Positions 36,095-45,407 of a DNA stretch of 58,656 nt are shown piece by piece (positions within the stretch are counted from its first letter, which is position 1; each line of letters starts with the position of its first letter). Where the stretch lies: assembly GCF_004569295.1 (NCBI RefSeq), contig NZ_SPQC01000013.1, positions 1 to 58,656 on the forward strand, in the 5' to 3' direction. Made by a program: the position numbers and the translations under genes. Source of the DNA: Rothia nasimurium. GTDB lineage: Bacteria; Actinomycetota; Actinomycetes; Actinomycetales; Micrococcaceae. The notes below the pieces were generated by a model. That model had not been told where the DNA came from, did not search any database, and saw only the letters and a program-made list of their open reading frames with translations.

Positions 36095-38239
36095 TTAGGC
36101 GTGCCCGGCTTCCTGCATTGCGCGTAGCTCTTTCTTCAGGTCGGCAATTTCATCGCGCAGGCGACCCGCCAGCTCAAACTTGAGCTCTTCGGCGGCCTGC
36201 ATCATCTGGGCGTGCATCTCTTCGATTAGACCCAGCAGGTCTTCGGCGGGAGCTGCCGCAAGGCCGTCCTGACGCACCCGGGCTTCTGCCTTCTTGAAGA
36301 GCTCTTCGGCTTCGGGGCTGGTTGCCGCGTACTTAGTGCCCTTCTTGACCGGAGCCAGCTTGCCCGAGGCACCCTTGCGGGCGGCAAGGAGCTCTGCGGT
36401 GTCTTCTGACTCGCGGGCCAGGGCATCGGTGATATCGGCAATTTTCTTGCGCAGGGGCTGGGGGTCGATGCCGTGCTCGCGGTTGTAGGCCTGTTGGATC
36501 TCGCGGCGGCGGTTGGTTTCGTCGATAGCGGTGCGCATGGAGTCGGTGATTTTATCGGCGTACATGTGCACCTGACCGCCCACGTTACGGGCGGCTCGAC
36601 CGATGGTCTGAATCAGGGAGGTGGTGGAGCGCAAGAAGCCCTGCTTGTCAGCGTCCAAAATGGCGACCAGGGAAACCTCGGGCAGGTCTAGACCCTCACG
36701 CAGCAGGTTGATGCCCACCAGCACGTCGAAGACGCCCTGGCGCAGCTCGCTAAGCAGCTCCACACGGCGCAGGGTATCAACGTCAGAGTGCAGGTACTGC
36801 ACCTTAACCCCGTGTTCCAGCAGGTAGTCGGTGAGATCCTCAGCCATACGTTTGGTCAGGGTCGTAACCAGCACGCGCTCGTCGCGTTCTACCCGCACAC
36901 GGATCTCTTCGAGCAGATCGTCAATCTGCCCCTCGGTCGGCTTGACCACGATTTCGGGGTCGACCAGGCCGGTGGGGCGAATAATCTGCTCCACCACCCC
37001 GTCGGCCTGGGCCAGCTCGTACTTGCCGGGGGTAGCTGATAGGTAGACGGTCTGGCCGATGCGGTCGAGGAATTCCTCCCATTTGAGGGGGCGGTTGTCC
37101 ATAGCCGAGGGCAGGCGGAAGCCGTGTTCAACCAGGGTGCGCTTGCGGCTCATATCGCCCTCAAACATGGCACCAATCTGGGGAATGGTCACGTGGGATT
37201 CGTCGACGATGAGCAGGAAGTCATCGGGGAAGTAGTCCAGCAGACAGTGCGGGGCTGTGCCGCGAGCGCGCCCGTCAATGTGGCTGGAGTAGTTTTCGAT
37301 GCCGTTGCAGAAGCCCATCTGCTCCATCATCTCAAGGTCATACTGGGTGCGCATACGTAGGCGCTGAGCTTCAACCAGTTTGTTCTGGGACTCCAGCTCC
37401 TGCAGGCGGTCGCGCAGCTCGTCCTCGATGGACGTAATGGCTCGGGCCATGCGTTCGGCGCCGGCGACGTAGTGGGAGGCCGGGAAGACGTACATTTCGG
37501 TTTCTTCGCGGATGACCTCGCCGGTGAGCGGGTGCAGGGTATAGATAGCTTCAATTTCGTCGCCGAAGAACTCGATACGGATCGCGTTTTCTTCGTACAT
37601 GGGGATGATTTCGACGGTATCGCCGCGGACGCGGAAGGTGCCGCGGTGGAAGTCTAGGTCGTTGCGGGCATACTGCATGGAGACGAACCGGCGCAGCAGC
37701 TCGTCCCGGTCGATTTCTTCGCCCTGGCGCAGGGTCACCATCTGGGCAACATATTCTTCGGGGGTACCCAGGCCGTAGATGCAGGAGACGGTAGCAACCA
37801 CCACGACGTCGCGGCGGGTCAGCAGGGAGTTGGTGGCGGAGTGGCGCAGACGTTCGACTTCTTCGTTGATGGAGGAGTCTTTTTCGATGAAGGTGTCGGT
37901 CTGCGGCACGTAGGCTTCGGGCTGGTAGTAGTCGTAGTAGGAAACGAAGTACTCAACAGCGTTGTTGGGTAGCAGCTCGCGCAGTTCGTTGGCCAGCTGG
38001 GCAGCCAGGGTCTTGTTTTGCACCATGACCAGGGTGGGGCGCTGGACGGCCTCGATGAGCCAGGCAGACGTTGCAGATTTACCGGTGCCGGTGGCACCCA
38101 TGAGCACGATGTCTTTTTCACCGTTCTGGACGCGTTCGGTCAGTTCCGCGATTGCCTTGGGCTGGTCACCAGCCGGCTGATACTCAGAGACAACTTCAAA
38201 AGGCGCAACGACGCGGTTAATTTCTTGGGCAAGGCTCAT
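36095..38239 (-). CDS. uvrB: Excinuclease ABC subunit B
   Basis: 714 residues. Helicase-like damage-verification subunit of nucleotide excision repair. Walker [11 protein letters not shown] (about 48-57), the tyrosine-rich beta-hairpin region [23 protein letters not shown] (motif II), motif [11 protein letters not shown], and the C-terminal UVR/coiled-coil segment [19 protein letters not shown] for UvrC contact. Start at 38239; AGGG motifs lie close upstream. A strong LexA-like palindrome sits 35-50 bases before the ATG. Confidence 0.97.
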   Translation of the reverse strand: MSLAQEINRVVAPFEVVSEYQPAGDQPKAIAELTERVQNGEKDIVLMGATGTGKSATSAWLIEAVQRPTLVMVQNKTLAAQLANELRELLPNNAVEYFVSYYDYYQPEAYVPQTDTFIEKDSSINEEVERLRHSATNSLLTRRDVVVVATVSCIYGLGTPEEYVAQMVTLRQGEEIDRDELLRRFVSMQYARNDLDFHRGTFRVRGDTVEIIPMYEENAIRIEFFGDEIEAIYTLHPLTGEVIREETEMYVFPASHYVAGAERMARAITSIEDELRDRLQELESQNKLVEAQRLRMRTQYDLEMMEQMGFCNGIENYSSHIDGRARGTAPHCLLDYFPDDFLLIVDESHVTIPQIGAMFEGDMSRKRTLVEHGFRLPSAMDNRPLKWEEFLDRIGQTVYLSATPGKYELAQADGVVEQIIRPTGLVDPEIVVKPTEGQIDDLLEEIRVRVERDERVLVTTLTKRMAEDLTDYLLEHGVKVQYLHSDVDTLRRVELLSELRQGVFDVLVGINLLREGLDLPEVSLVAILDADKQGFLRSTTSLIQTIGRAARNVGGQVHMYADKITDSMRTAIDETNRRREIQQAYNREHGIDPQPLRKKIADITDALARESEDTAELLAARKGASGKLAPVKKGTKYAATSPEAEELFKKAEARVRQDGLAAAPAEDLLGLIEEMHAQMMQAAEELKFELAGRLRDEIADLKKELRAMQEAGHA

Positions 38240-38255
38240 ACCCTCTACCCTACCG

Positions 38256-38302
38256 AAAAACCCCCAACAAAACTAGAACATATGTACTAGTTTCATCGGG
38301 GG
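38256..38302 (-). terminator. Terminator of the BCCT gene, containing the uvrB SOS box
   Basis: On the minus strand CCCCC...AAACTAG / CTAGTTT...GGGGG forms a long interrupted stem followed by TTTTTCGG. The top of this stem is the LexA-like palindrome at 38274-38289, so one DNA segment serves both ends of two adjacent genes. Confidence 0.7.
38274..38289 (-). promoter_or_regulatory. LexA (SOS) box of uvrB
   Basis: Plus strand TAGAACATATGTACTA: the core GAACATATGTAC differs from GAAC-N4-GTTC at one base and is nearly symmetrical. The position just upstream of the likely -35 region of uvrB fits repression by LexA. Confidence 0.75.
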
Positions 38303-38324
38303 CTAACAAGCAACCGCTCAGACC

Positions 38325-40157
38325 TTACTTCTTCGGGTCGATATCGGTAGCGAGCAGGTCACCGGTTACCACAGCGGTATGGGTGCCCTGCTCTTCAGCC
38401 AGCTTTGAGGCAGCCTTCTTCGCGTCGGCGTCCTCAGCAATATCTTCGGCAGTCACCACAGGAATCTGACCGGTGTTGGGAACCAGACCCTCAAACTCGG
38501 GCTCGGTGCCCAGCTCGTACTCGGGGCGGATAGTGACCTCTTCAATCGACGAGAAGTCTTCCTGAGCACGGCGGTGGTATTCCTCGATGGGGATAACCTG
38601 CTTCCACTGGCGGGTGCGCATGGGCGGCAGCTCACCTGCGTCCTCGCGCAGGGCGCGCACCAGCATCCACATCTGCATGAAGCCGATAAGCCACACCGGG
38701 AAGCCGATTACAATAATGACGTTCTGCAAGGCGGTCAGACCATTATCGCCCGCCGCTACCAGAATGGAGGCCGATACAACGCCGATGGAGGCAGCCCAGA
38801 AAATACCCTGCTTCTTAGGGGCCGGGTCCTCATGTCCGTTAGCAATCGCGTCCATCACCAGAGCCGCTGAGTCAATAGAGGTGATGAAGAAGATGGTAAT
38901 CACCAAGAGGGTCACCGCAGCGACCAGCTGGTAGAGCGGGAAATGGCCCAGGAACTCGAAGAGGGCAGCGGGAATGTCGCCTTCTTCCACCACGGTCTGC
39001 ACCAGGGTGCCGTTCTTATTGCGCTCGATATTGAAAGCGCTCAGACCAAAGACACCAACCCAAATCAGGGTAAAGGTGGTGGGGGCAGCCAGCACGCCGA
39101 CAACAAACTGACGGATGGTGCGCCCCTGGGAAATCTTGGCAATAAAAAGGCCCACGAAGGGTGCCCAGGTCACGGTCCAGGCCCAGTAGAAGACCGTCCA
39201 GGAACCAATCCAACCGGTATCGGCAAAGGCGTCATTGAAGAGCATCATCACGGGCAGCTTCTGCAGGAAGTAGCCGGCTGACTCAATGGTGCCCAGGGTG
39301 ACGAAGCGGGTTGCGCCGGTCATCAGAATAAAGAGCATCAGGGCAATAGCCAGCAGAATGTTGATGTAGGACAGGCGCTTAACACCCTTGTCCATACCCA
39401 TCAGCACCGAGGTAATACCGGCGGCAGTAATCACAGCAACGATAGCTGCCTGAATCCAGCCGCCCAGGGGCACACCGTACATGATGCCCATACCCGAGTT
39501 AATCTGTAGGGCACCCAGACCCACCGAAACCGCAATACCGAAGACGGTAGAGACGATAGCAACCGAGTCAATGGTCTTACCGATAGGGCCGTGGATACGC
39601 TCGCCCAGCAGGGGCTGGAAGATGGATCAGACGCGCGGGGGCAGCTTGCGCTTGTAGGTAAAGTAGCCGAAAGCCAGGGCGGGAATAGTGAGAATAATCC
39701 AGACGCCCAGGCCGATGTGCCAGTTAGCAATAGCGAGCGCTTCGAGAGCGGCGTGATCCGACTGGGGCTCTACCCCGTCGTAGGGTGGGTTAGCGTAGTG
39801 GGTGATGGGCTCTGCCGCACCCCAGAAGAGCAGGACGGCACCAACACCAGCTGCGAAGAGCATACCGAACCAGGCGAGGCCGGAGTACTCGGGTTCTGCG
39901 TCGTCATCACCGATTTTGATACGGCCGAAGCGGCTCATCGCCATGTAAATCAGGAAGAAAAAGAAGATGGCAATACCCAGGGTGTAGACCCAGCCCAGGT
40001 AGGTGATAATGAAGTCGGAGATGACGCCAATGCCATCTGACATGGCCGTCGGGAAGGCCATCATCAGCAGGGTGAAGACGATGATAAAGAGTGCAGATGA
40101 GAAGAAAATGACGGGGTTGGTTCGCAACCCCAGTCTGTCGTGTAGCTTGTTCAGCAC
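38325..40157 (-). pseudogene. BCCT-family (betaine/choline/carnitine) transporter interrupted by one in-frame TGA
   Basis: 610 codons in one frame, the right length for BCCT. Residues 1-176 carry the first helices and end LPPRV, then TGA (39629-39627), then SIFQPLLGERIHGPIGKT continues in the same frame. The BCCT signature is intact downstream (VFYWAWTVTWAPFVGLFIA and KISQGRTIRQF). A long acidic C-terminal tail follows (about 500-610). Every other feature looks functional, so this is a very recent nonsense mutation (for example TCA to TGA), a sequencing error, or read-through. BCCT carriers import compatible solutes with Na+ or H+. GTG start at 40157. Confidence 0.85.
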
Positions 40158-40387
40158 AGGATTATCCCGGTGGAAGTACGTGTGTGACCGTGCGGGCCCC
40201 TTGCATCCACCGCCCGCACAGCGGCTGCCCGGTCTCTGGGCAACGTATCAATGATAAGCGGGCTTGGGGTTGTTTTCCAGGAGAGGTAAGTCTACTTGAT
40301 TTTTATATAAGCCCTTGTTCTCGACTGTTTCTACTGGTCACGACCGGCTTTTTTAGAATAGAAGTTCAAATACTGCTTGCTAAAAAT

Positions 40388-41005
40388 TTATTCATGTAAC
40401 GAACCGGCTGTGATGTTGGCAAAGACCTCGCGCACTTGCGCAGCAGTGCGCTCTAGACTTCCCGAATTATCAATGACCCAGGTGGCAATAGCCCGGCGCT
40501 GCTCGTCACTGGCCTGCGCCGCCATGCGGGCGTGGGCGTCCGCCTCACTCATACCGCGCACCTCAACCAGGCGGCGCAGCCGCTCCCCGTGCTGCGTCTC
40601 AACCACAATCACCGCATCAAAGTCTGCTGCCTGGCCAGTCTCGGCCAGCAGGGGGATGTCCTCAACAATGACGGCGCCCTCCCCCAGCTTCTGCACCGCC
40701 GCCTCACGCTGCCGAGCGGCTTCAGCCCGCACCGCCGGGTGCACGATGGAATTCAGGCGGGCGCGGGCAGACTCGTCCGCAAAGACCAACGATGCCAGGG
40801 CAGCCCGGTCAAGCCCACCGGTAGGGGTCAAAATACCCTCGCCAAAGGCGCGGACGGTCTCAGTCAACACCGCCTGGCCCGGCTCCATCAGCTGACGGGA
40901 GATAGCATCGGCGTCAATCAGCACAGCTCCGCGCTCCACCAGCATCTTCGCTACCGTCGACTTACCCGATCCGATACCGCCGGTCAGACCAATTCTCGCA
41001 ACCAC
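40388..41005 (-). CDS. coaE: Dephospho-CoA kinase
   Basis: 205 residues. Last step of CoA synthesis. P-loop LTGGIGSGKST at the N-terminus, DADAISRQLM (substrate-binding), HPAVRAEAARQ and a conserved VIVVETQHGERLRRLVE segment. Start taken as GTG at 41005 because AAAGGA lies 5 bases upstream and family proteins begin about here; the frame is open to 41050. It is located 87 bases from divergent yigZ, and rpsA-coaE proximity (3 kb apart) is usual in actinobacteria. Confidence 0.93.
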   Translation of the reverse strand: MVARIGLTGGIGSGKSTVAKMLVERGAVLIDADAISRQLMEPGQAVLTETVRAFGEGILTPTGGLDRAALASLVFADESARARLNSIVHPAVRAEAARQREAAVQKLGEGAVIVEDIPLLAETGQAADFDAVIVVETQHGERLRRLVEVRGMSEADAHARMAAQASDEQRRAIATWVIDNSGSLERTAAQVREVFANITAGSLHE

Positions 41006-41091
41006 AGGCGTCCTTTCGTCTCTAAGCATCGGGCAGGCGCCCGCTCCCACCAGCCTACGCGCCCTACCGACCGCACACTAGAATAGACACT

Positions 41092-41781
41092 ATGACTGAT
41101 GAAACCCGCGCCAACCACTACACCGTGCTTGCCACCCACAACGAGACCCGGCACCTGCTAGAAATCAAGCGCAGTGAGTTCATCGGCTATGTTCAGCGCG
41201 TGGAAACTGAAGAAGAGGCCCGCGCTTTTATTGAGTCCAAGCGCAAGGCCTACCACGATGCACGCCATGTCTGCTCTGCTTTTATCATCGGGGCAGACCG
41301 GCAAACCCAGCGTTCCAACGACGACGGCGAGCCCGCAGGCACCGCGGGAATTCCCATGCTCCAGGCCCTGCTGGCCCGCCGCACCGAAGGGCGCAACGGC
41401 GAAACCACCGACCTCTCCGACATCTGCGCCGTGGTGGTGCGCTATTTCGGTGGCATCAAGCTGGGTGCCGGTGGGCTGGTACGCGCCTATACCGACGCGG
41501 TCGTCGCCACCCTAGACGCCGCTCCCCTGGTGCCCCGCGAACGCCTGCGACTGGGAACCGTCACCGCCTCACACGCCGAGGCCGGACGCTTCGAGAACGA
41601 CCTGCGCGCGCTAGACTACACAGTGCTGGGTACGGATTACACAGCCAGCGGCGCCCACATCACCCTGGGCGTTTTTGATGACGCAGCAACCCGGGCCCAA
41701 ACAGAAACGGCCCTGGCCGAGCTGACAGCCGGCACAGGGCACATTTCGTGGGGTGAAACCCAGTGGGTTGATCTAGTCTAG
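41092..41781 (+). CDS. yigZ: YigZ/IMPACT-family protein
   Basis: 229 residues. The N-terminal UPF0029 domain carries the family signature [16 protein letters not shown] and [20 protein letters not shown]. The C-terminal DUF1949 ferredoxin-like domain (about 150-225) is present. Related to eukaryotic IMPACT, which affects translation control. The bacterial role is not established; ribosome or nucleic-acid binding has been suggested from structure. Its stop overlaps the end of the converging PiT gene by 4 bases. Confidence 0.9.
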   Translation: MTDETRANHYTVLATHNETRHLLEIKRSEFIGYVQRVETEEEARAFIESKRKAYHDARHVCSAFIIGADRQTQRSNDDGEPAGTAGIPMLQALLARRTEGRNGETTDLSDICAVVVRYFGGIKLGAGGLVRAYTDAVVATLDAAPLVPRERLRLGTVTASHAEAGRFENDLRALDYTVLGTDYTASGAHITLGVFDDAATRAQTETALAELTAGTGHISWGETQWVDLV

Positions 41782-43421
41782 AAGATCGCTGAAATAGCCA
41801 GCACACCTACCGAGCCGATAGCGGCTGAGATGGGCAGGGTGATGATCCAGGCAAGGGCGATGGGTCGCATAAGCTTCCAGTTAGCTGAGCGATTGACGAT
41901 ACCAACGCCCAGCACCGCACCGATCAGGATGTGGGTGGACGAAACAGGCAGACCCAGAACAGATGCAGCCATAACCACACCGGCAGCGGCCAGCTCAGCA
42001 GCAAAGCCCGATGAGGGGTGCATCTTGGTCAGACCGTGGCCAACAGTAGCGATCACGTTACGGCCCACGAACCAAAGACCCACAATCAGGGCGATACCGA
42101 AAGTCACCAGAGCGGGCATAGGCACGACGGCCTCGTCGCCAATGGCGCCGGCCTTGAGCACATCAAGAATTGCCACGAAGGGGCCGATAGCGTTGGCGAT
42201 GTCGTTGGCACCGTGGCTAAAGGCGAAGGCAGCTGCGGTAAACACCTGCAACCAGGCAAAGATGGTAAAGGTGGCACGGGAGAGTTCCTGCTTCTGCAGG
42301 CTGCGGGCAAAGACGGAGACACTCACCCAGGCGATAGCCGCAACCATCACCATGATCATGATGTTACCCATGGTTGAGATGCCCAGCTCCAGGTTATCCA
42401 GACCCTTGAAGAGCAGCATAGCTGCAATCAGAGCCGCACCGAAGGCAGCCAGGATAGGCACATAGACCTCAAGTGCCCGGTGGGAGTCAGCGCGCTTAGC
42501 CTTCACGTCAAGTTTATGCACCTGGCGGTAGTACTCGCTCTCAGGGGCCTCGGGGTCAAGCTTCTTGAGCTTGAACTTCTTCTTGCGCAGCATAGCGTTG
42601 GAGTAGGCGTCCTGCTGCAGGTCGGTAATGCGCTGGAAGCCGTCGTGCGGGGTGTGGGCTGCACGCTCTTCTTCCTGGTGCTTCTTGATTTCGAGCATGG
42701 CCGCATCGACCTTCTCGTTGTAGCCCAGGATGTACTTCTTGATGAAGCCAAAGAGAACCCAGGCGAACAGACCGCCCAGGAGCGGTGAGAGAACCCAAGA
42801 AATGGCAATCTGGCCGATCTTGTTCCACTGCACCATGTCCATGCCGCCAGTGCCGGTGGTGAAGCCGATGGTCAGGGCCGCACCCACGATACCGCCGATG
42901 ATGGAGTGGGTGGTGGAGACGGGCCAGCCCATCTTGGTGGCGACCAGCAGCCAGATAGCTGCGCCCAGAAGGGCTGCCATCATGATGTAGACGAACTGCA
43001 TGGGGTCCAGGTCGATAGCACCCAGGTCGACAATGCCTGAACGCACGGTGTCGGTGACCGAACCGCCAGCGATCACAGCACCTGAGACCTCGAAGACAGC
43101 CGCGATGAGCAGGGCCTGCTTGATGGTCAGGGTGCCTGCGCCCACGGAGGTTCCGAAGGAGTTCGCTACGTCGTTACCGCCGATGTTGAAGGCCATAAAG
43201 AGGCCCAAGAGGACGGTTGCGATGAGGACGAGGGTGTGAGCTGACTGGTCGACGTAGTTGAGGGACCAGAGTGTAAAGAGTGTCAGTGAGACAGCCATGA
43301 GGCTGCCGAAGGCGAGGTGCCACCATTTGTCGGTGGTGTCTCGTTGCAACGCGGGGGTTGCGAGATGTGAACCCGAATTCGCGCTGGAATCCACGAGTCC
43401 CCCCTTTGAGGTTGTATTCAT
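41778..43421 (-). CDS. pitA: PiT-family inorganic phosphate transporter
   Basis: 547 residues. Two PiT signature repeats: [16 protein letters not shown] in the N-terminal half and [15 protein letters not shown] in the C-terminal half. Ten or more membrane helices surround a long central cytoplasmic insert (about residues 235-310, rich in Lys and Glu), which is larger than in E. coli PitA. It takes up metal-phosphate with protons, or Na+. A PHO-box-like direct repeat 47 bases upstream suggests phosphate control. The N-terminal 30 residues are polar and cytoplasmic; start at 43421 is not strongly supported by a ribosome site. Confidence 0.92.
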   Translation of the reverse strand: MNTTSKGGLVDSSANSGSHLATPALQRDTTDKWWHLAFGSLMAVSLTLFTLWSLNYVDQSAHTLVLIATVLLGLFMAFNIGGNDVANSFGTSVGAGTLTIKQALLIAAVFEVSGAVIAGGSVTDTVRSGIVDLGAIDLDPMQFVYIMMAALLGAAIWLLVATKMGWPVSTTHSIIGGIVGAALTIGFTTGTGGMDMVQWNKIGQIAISWVLSPLLGGLFAWVLFGFIKKYILGYNEKVDAAMLEIKKHQEEERAAHTPHDGFQRITDLQQDAYSNAMLRKKKFKLKKLDPEAPESEYYRQVHKLDVKAKRADSHRALEVYVPILAAFGAALIAAMLLFKGLDNLELGISTMGNIMIMVMVAAIAWVSVSVFARSLQKQELSRATFTIFAWLQVFTAAAFAFSHGANDIANAIGPFVAILDVLKAGAIGDEAVVPMPALVTFGIALIVGLWFVGRNVIATVGHGLTKMHPSSGFAAELAAAGVVMAASVLGLPVSSTHILIGAVLGVGIVNRSANWKLMRPIALAWIITLPISAAIGSVGVLAISAIF

Positions 43422-43467
43422 ACGGTCTTAAGGCAAAATTTGAGCCCTGTTAATACTCTGGGGAAAA

Positions 43468-43485
43468 GGTTAACACAAGGTTAAC
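43468..43485 (-). promoter_or_regulatory. PHO-box-like direct repeat upstream of the PiT gene
   Basis: Minus strand GTTAACC-TTGT-GTTAACC, two 7-mers with an exact 11-base period. The layout equals the actinomycete PhoP box (GTTCACC repeated every 11 bases), with one base changed in each unit. Confidence 0.5.
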
Positions 43486-43557
43486 TAACCCTAGCCTGAG
43501 CATGAACTATAGGCGGGGCAGCCGCTTGCCGGGGCGTCCGCTGCTTTAAGCAAGAGC

Positions 43558-43593
43558 AAGGGCCCCTCCCACCCGAAGGTGGAAGGGGCCCTT
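43558..43593 (-). terminator. Terminator downstream of rpsA
   Basis: Stem AAGGGCCCCTCCCACC / GGTGGAAGGGGCCCTT with a four-base loop and one wobble pair. Only a short T-rich stretch follows on the minus strand. Confidence 0.75.
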
Positions 43594-43617
43594 GACTGCT
43601 GTGACTAATTCAGAGAA

Positions 43618-45078
43618 TTAGTTACCGGTCAGCTTCTTGCGTAGCTCAGCCAGTGCCTCATCGGAAGCCAGGGTGCCGGTTTCGGCAGGCTTCTCGGATG
43701 AGTATGAGGTGGGTGCAGCTTCGGCGGGAGCGGACGCGGGGACAGCAGCTGCTGCTTCTGCGTCGGCTTCGAGAGCCTTAGCGACCTGTACCTTGTGAGC
43801 TTCCCAGCGAGCCTGGGCGTCAGCGTACTGCTGCTCCCATGCTGCACGCTGGGTTTCGAAGCCTTCGAGCCATTCGTTGGTCTCGGGGTCGAAGCCCTCG
43901 GGGTACTTGTAGTTGCCTTCTTCGTCGTACTCTGCAGCCATGCCGTAGAGAGCGGGATCGAACTCGGTGGACTCGGGGTCTACACCTTCGTTGGCCTGCT
44001 TCAGTGACAGGGAGATGCGGCGACGATCGAGGTCGATGTCGATAACCTTGACGAACAGTTCGTCACCGACGGAGACAACCTGCTCTGCCAGGTCCACGTG
44101 GCGAACGGCGAGTTCGGAGATGTGGACGAGGCCTTCGATGCCGTCTTCAACGCGGACGAATGCGCCGAAGGGTACGAGCTTGGTGACCTTACCGGGTACA
44201 ACCTGACCCAGTGCGTGGGTGCGAGCGAATGCCTGCCAGGGATCTTCCTGGGTAGCCTTCAGTGACAGTGAGACGCGCTCACGGTCGTGCTCAACGAGGA
44301 GGACCTCAACGGTTACTTCGTCACCAACTTCGACAACCTCTGAGGGGTGGTCGATGTGCTTCCAGGAGAGCTCGGATACGTGGACGAGACCGTCAACGCC
44401 GCCGAGGTCAACGAAGGCACCGAAGTTAACGATGGAGGAGACAACGCCGGTACGAACCTGGCCCTTTTCGAGCTGGTTGAGGAAGGTTGAGCGGACCTCT
44501 GACTGGGTCTGCTCAAGCCATGCACGGCGTGACAGAACAACGTTGTTGCGGTTCTTATCGAGCTCGATGATCTTGGCTTCGATTTCCTGGCCGATGTAGG
44601 GTGCCAGGTCGCGGACGCGACGCATTTCGACGAGTGAAGCGGGGAGGAAGCCACGCAGGCCGATGTCGAGGATAAGACCACCCTTGACAACCTCGATGAC
44701 GGTACCGGTAACGACGCCGTCTTCTTCCTTGACCTTCTCGATGTCGCCCCAGGCGCGCTCGTACTGTGCGCGCTTCTTGGAGAGAATCAGGCGGCCTTCC
44801 TTGTCTTCCTTGGTGAGGACAAGAGCTTCAACGGTGTCACCAACAGAAACAACTTCGTCGGGATCTACGTCGTGCTTGATGGAAAGTTCACGTGAGGGGA
44901 TAACGCCTTCGGTCTTGTAACCGATGTCGAGCAGTACCTCGTCGTGGTCAACCTTGACAACTTCGCCTGAAACGAGATCGCCGTCGTTGAAGTACTTGAT
45001 GGTTGCGTCGACTGCTGCGAGGAATTCTTCTTCGTTGCCGATGTCGTTGATTGCAACCTGGGGAACGTTGGTGCTCAT
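43618..45078 (-). CDS. rpsA: 30S ribosomal protein S1
   Basis: 486 residues. Four S1 RNA-binding domains at about residues 34-105, 122-187, 208-276 and 293-362, the third with GVVSSIVNFGAFVDLGGVDGLVH and the fourth with GKVTKLVPFGAFVRVEDGIEGLVH. This is the four-domain actinobacterial form, shorter than the six-domain E. coli protein. After the domains comes an acidic/aromatic spacer (EFDPALYGMAAEYDEEGNY) and an Ala/Pro-rich tail ending LRKKLTGN. S1 helps mRNA docking on the 30S subunit. It has its own strong promoter 190 bases upstream. Confidence 0.96.
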   Translation of the reverse strand: MSTNVPQVAINDIGNEEEFLAAVDATIKYFNDGDLVSGEVVKVDHDEVLLDIGYKTEGVIPSRELSIKHDVDPDEVVSVGDTVEALVLTKEDKEGRLILSKKRAQYERAWGDIEKVKEEDGVVTGTVIEVVKGGLILDIGLRGFLPASLVEMRRVRDLAPYIGQEIEAKIIELDKNRNNVVLSRRAWLEQTQSEVRSTFLNQLEKGQVRTGVVSSIVNFGAFVDLGGVDGLVHVSELSWKHIDHPSEVVEVGDEVTVEVLLVEHDRERVSLSLKATQEDPWQAFARTHALGQVVPGKVTKLVPFGAFVRVEDGIEGLVHISELAVRHVDLAEQVVSVGDELFVKVIDIDLDRRRISLSLKQANEGVDPESTEFDPALYGMAAEYDEEGNYKYPEGFDPETNEWLEGFETQRAAWEQQYADAQARWEAHKVQVAKALEADAEAAAAVPASAPAEAAPTSYSSEKPAETGTLASDEALAELRKKLTGN

Positions 45079-45268
45079 AGAGAGTAGGGCTCCAATATGG
45101 ATAGTTTTCTAGGTCAATACAGGCAAGGCCTTACTGGGTCCCGCGGTGTAGCTTGTGGCTGTGGGCGGGGTAAGGTCCGCATGGTTCTCTGTATTGAGCG
45201 TTGATACGGACAATGTGATGTGCGGGTGTAGCGCGCGCCAAAGCGGGCAATGTACACGCACAGATTCA

Positions 45269-45297
45269 AGTCTAAGGCGCGTGCGGGTGCCGGTCAA
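45269..45297 (-). promoter_or_regulatory. rpsA promoter
   Basis: Minus strand TTGACC (45297-45292), 17 bases, TAGACT (45274-45269), a near-ideal housekeeping promoter. It predicts an untranslated leader of about 185 bases before the rpsA ATG, long enough for autogenous control by S1; I could not identify a specific structure. The rest of 45079-45407 shows no ORF, and no clear terminator for polA. Confidence 0.7.
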
Positions 45298-45407
45298 TGG
45301 TTTGACGAGCATTTTCACCGCGTGTTCACGGGAAAGTGGGGTGATGTTGGTCTTAACCCGTGCTCGGGTGTGTTGCACCGGCGTCCGCACGCCTTATGCC
45401 TGCCCTG

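Noticed and set aside
39627-39629. TGA as selenocysteine or recoded codon in the BCCT gene
   Set aside because: No SECIS-like stem was evident after it, BCCT proteins have no selenocysteine there, and no read-through context is recognisable; nonsense mutation is simpler.
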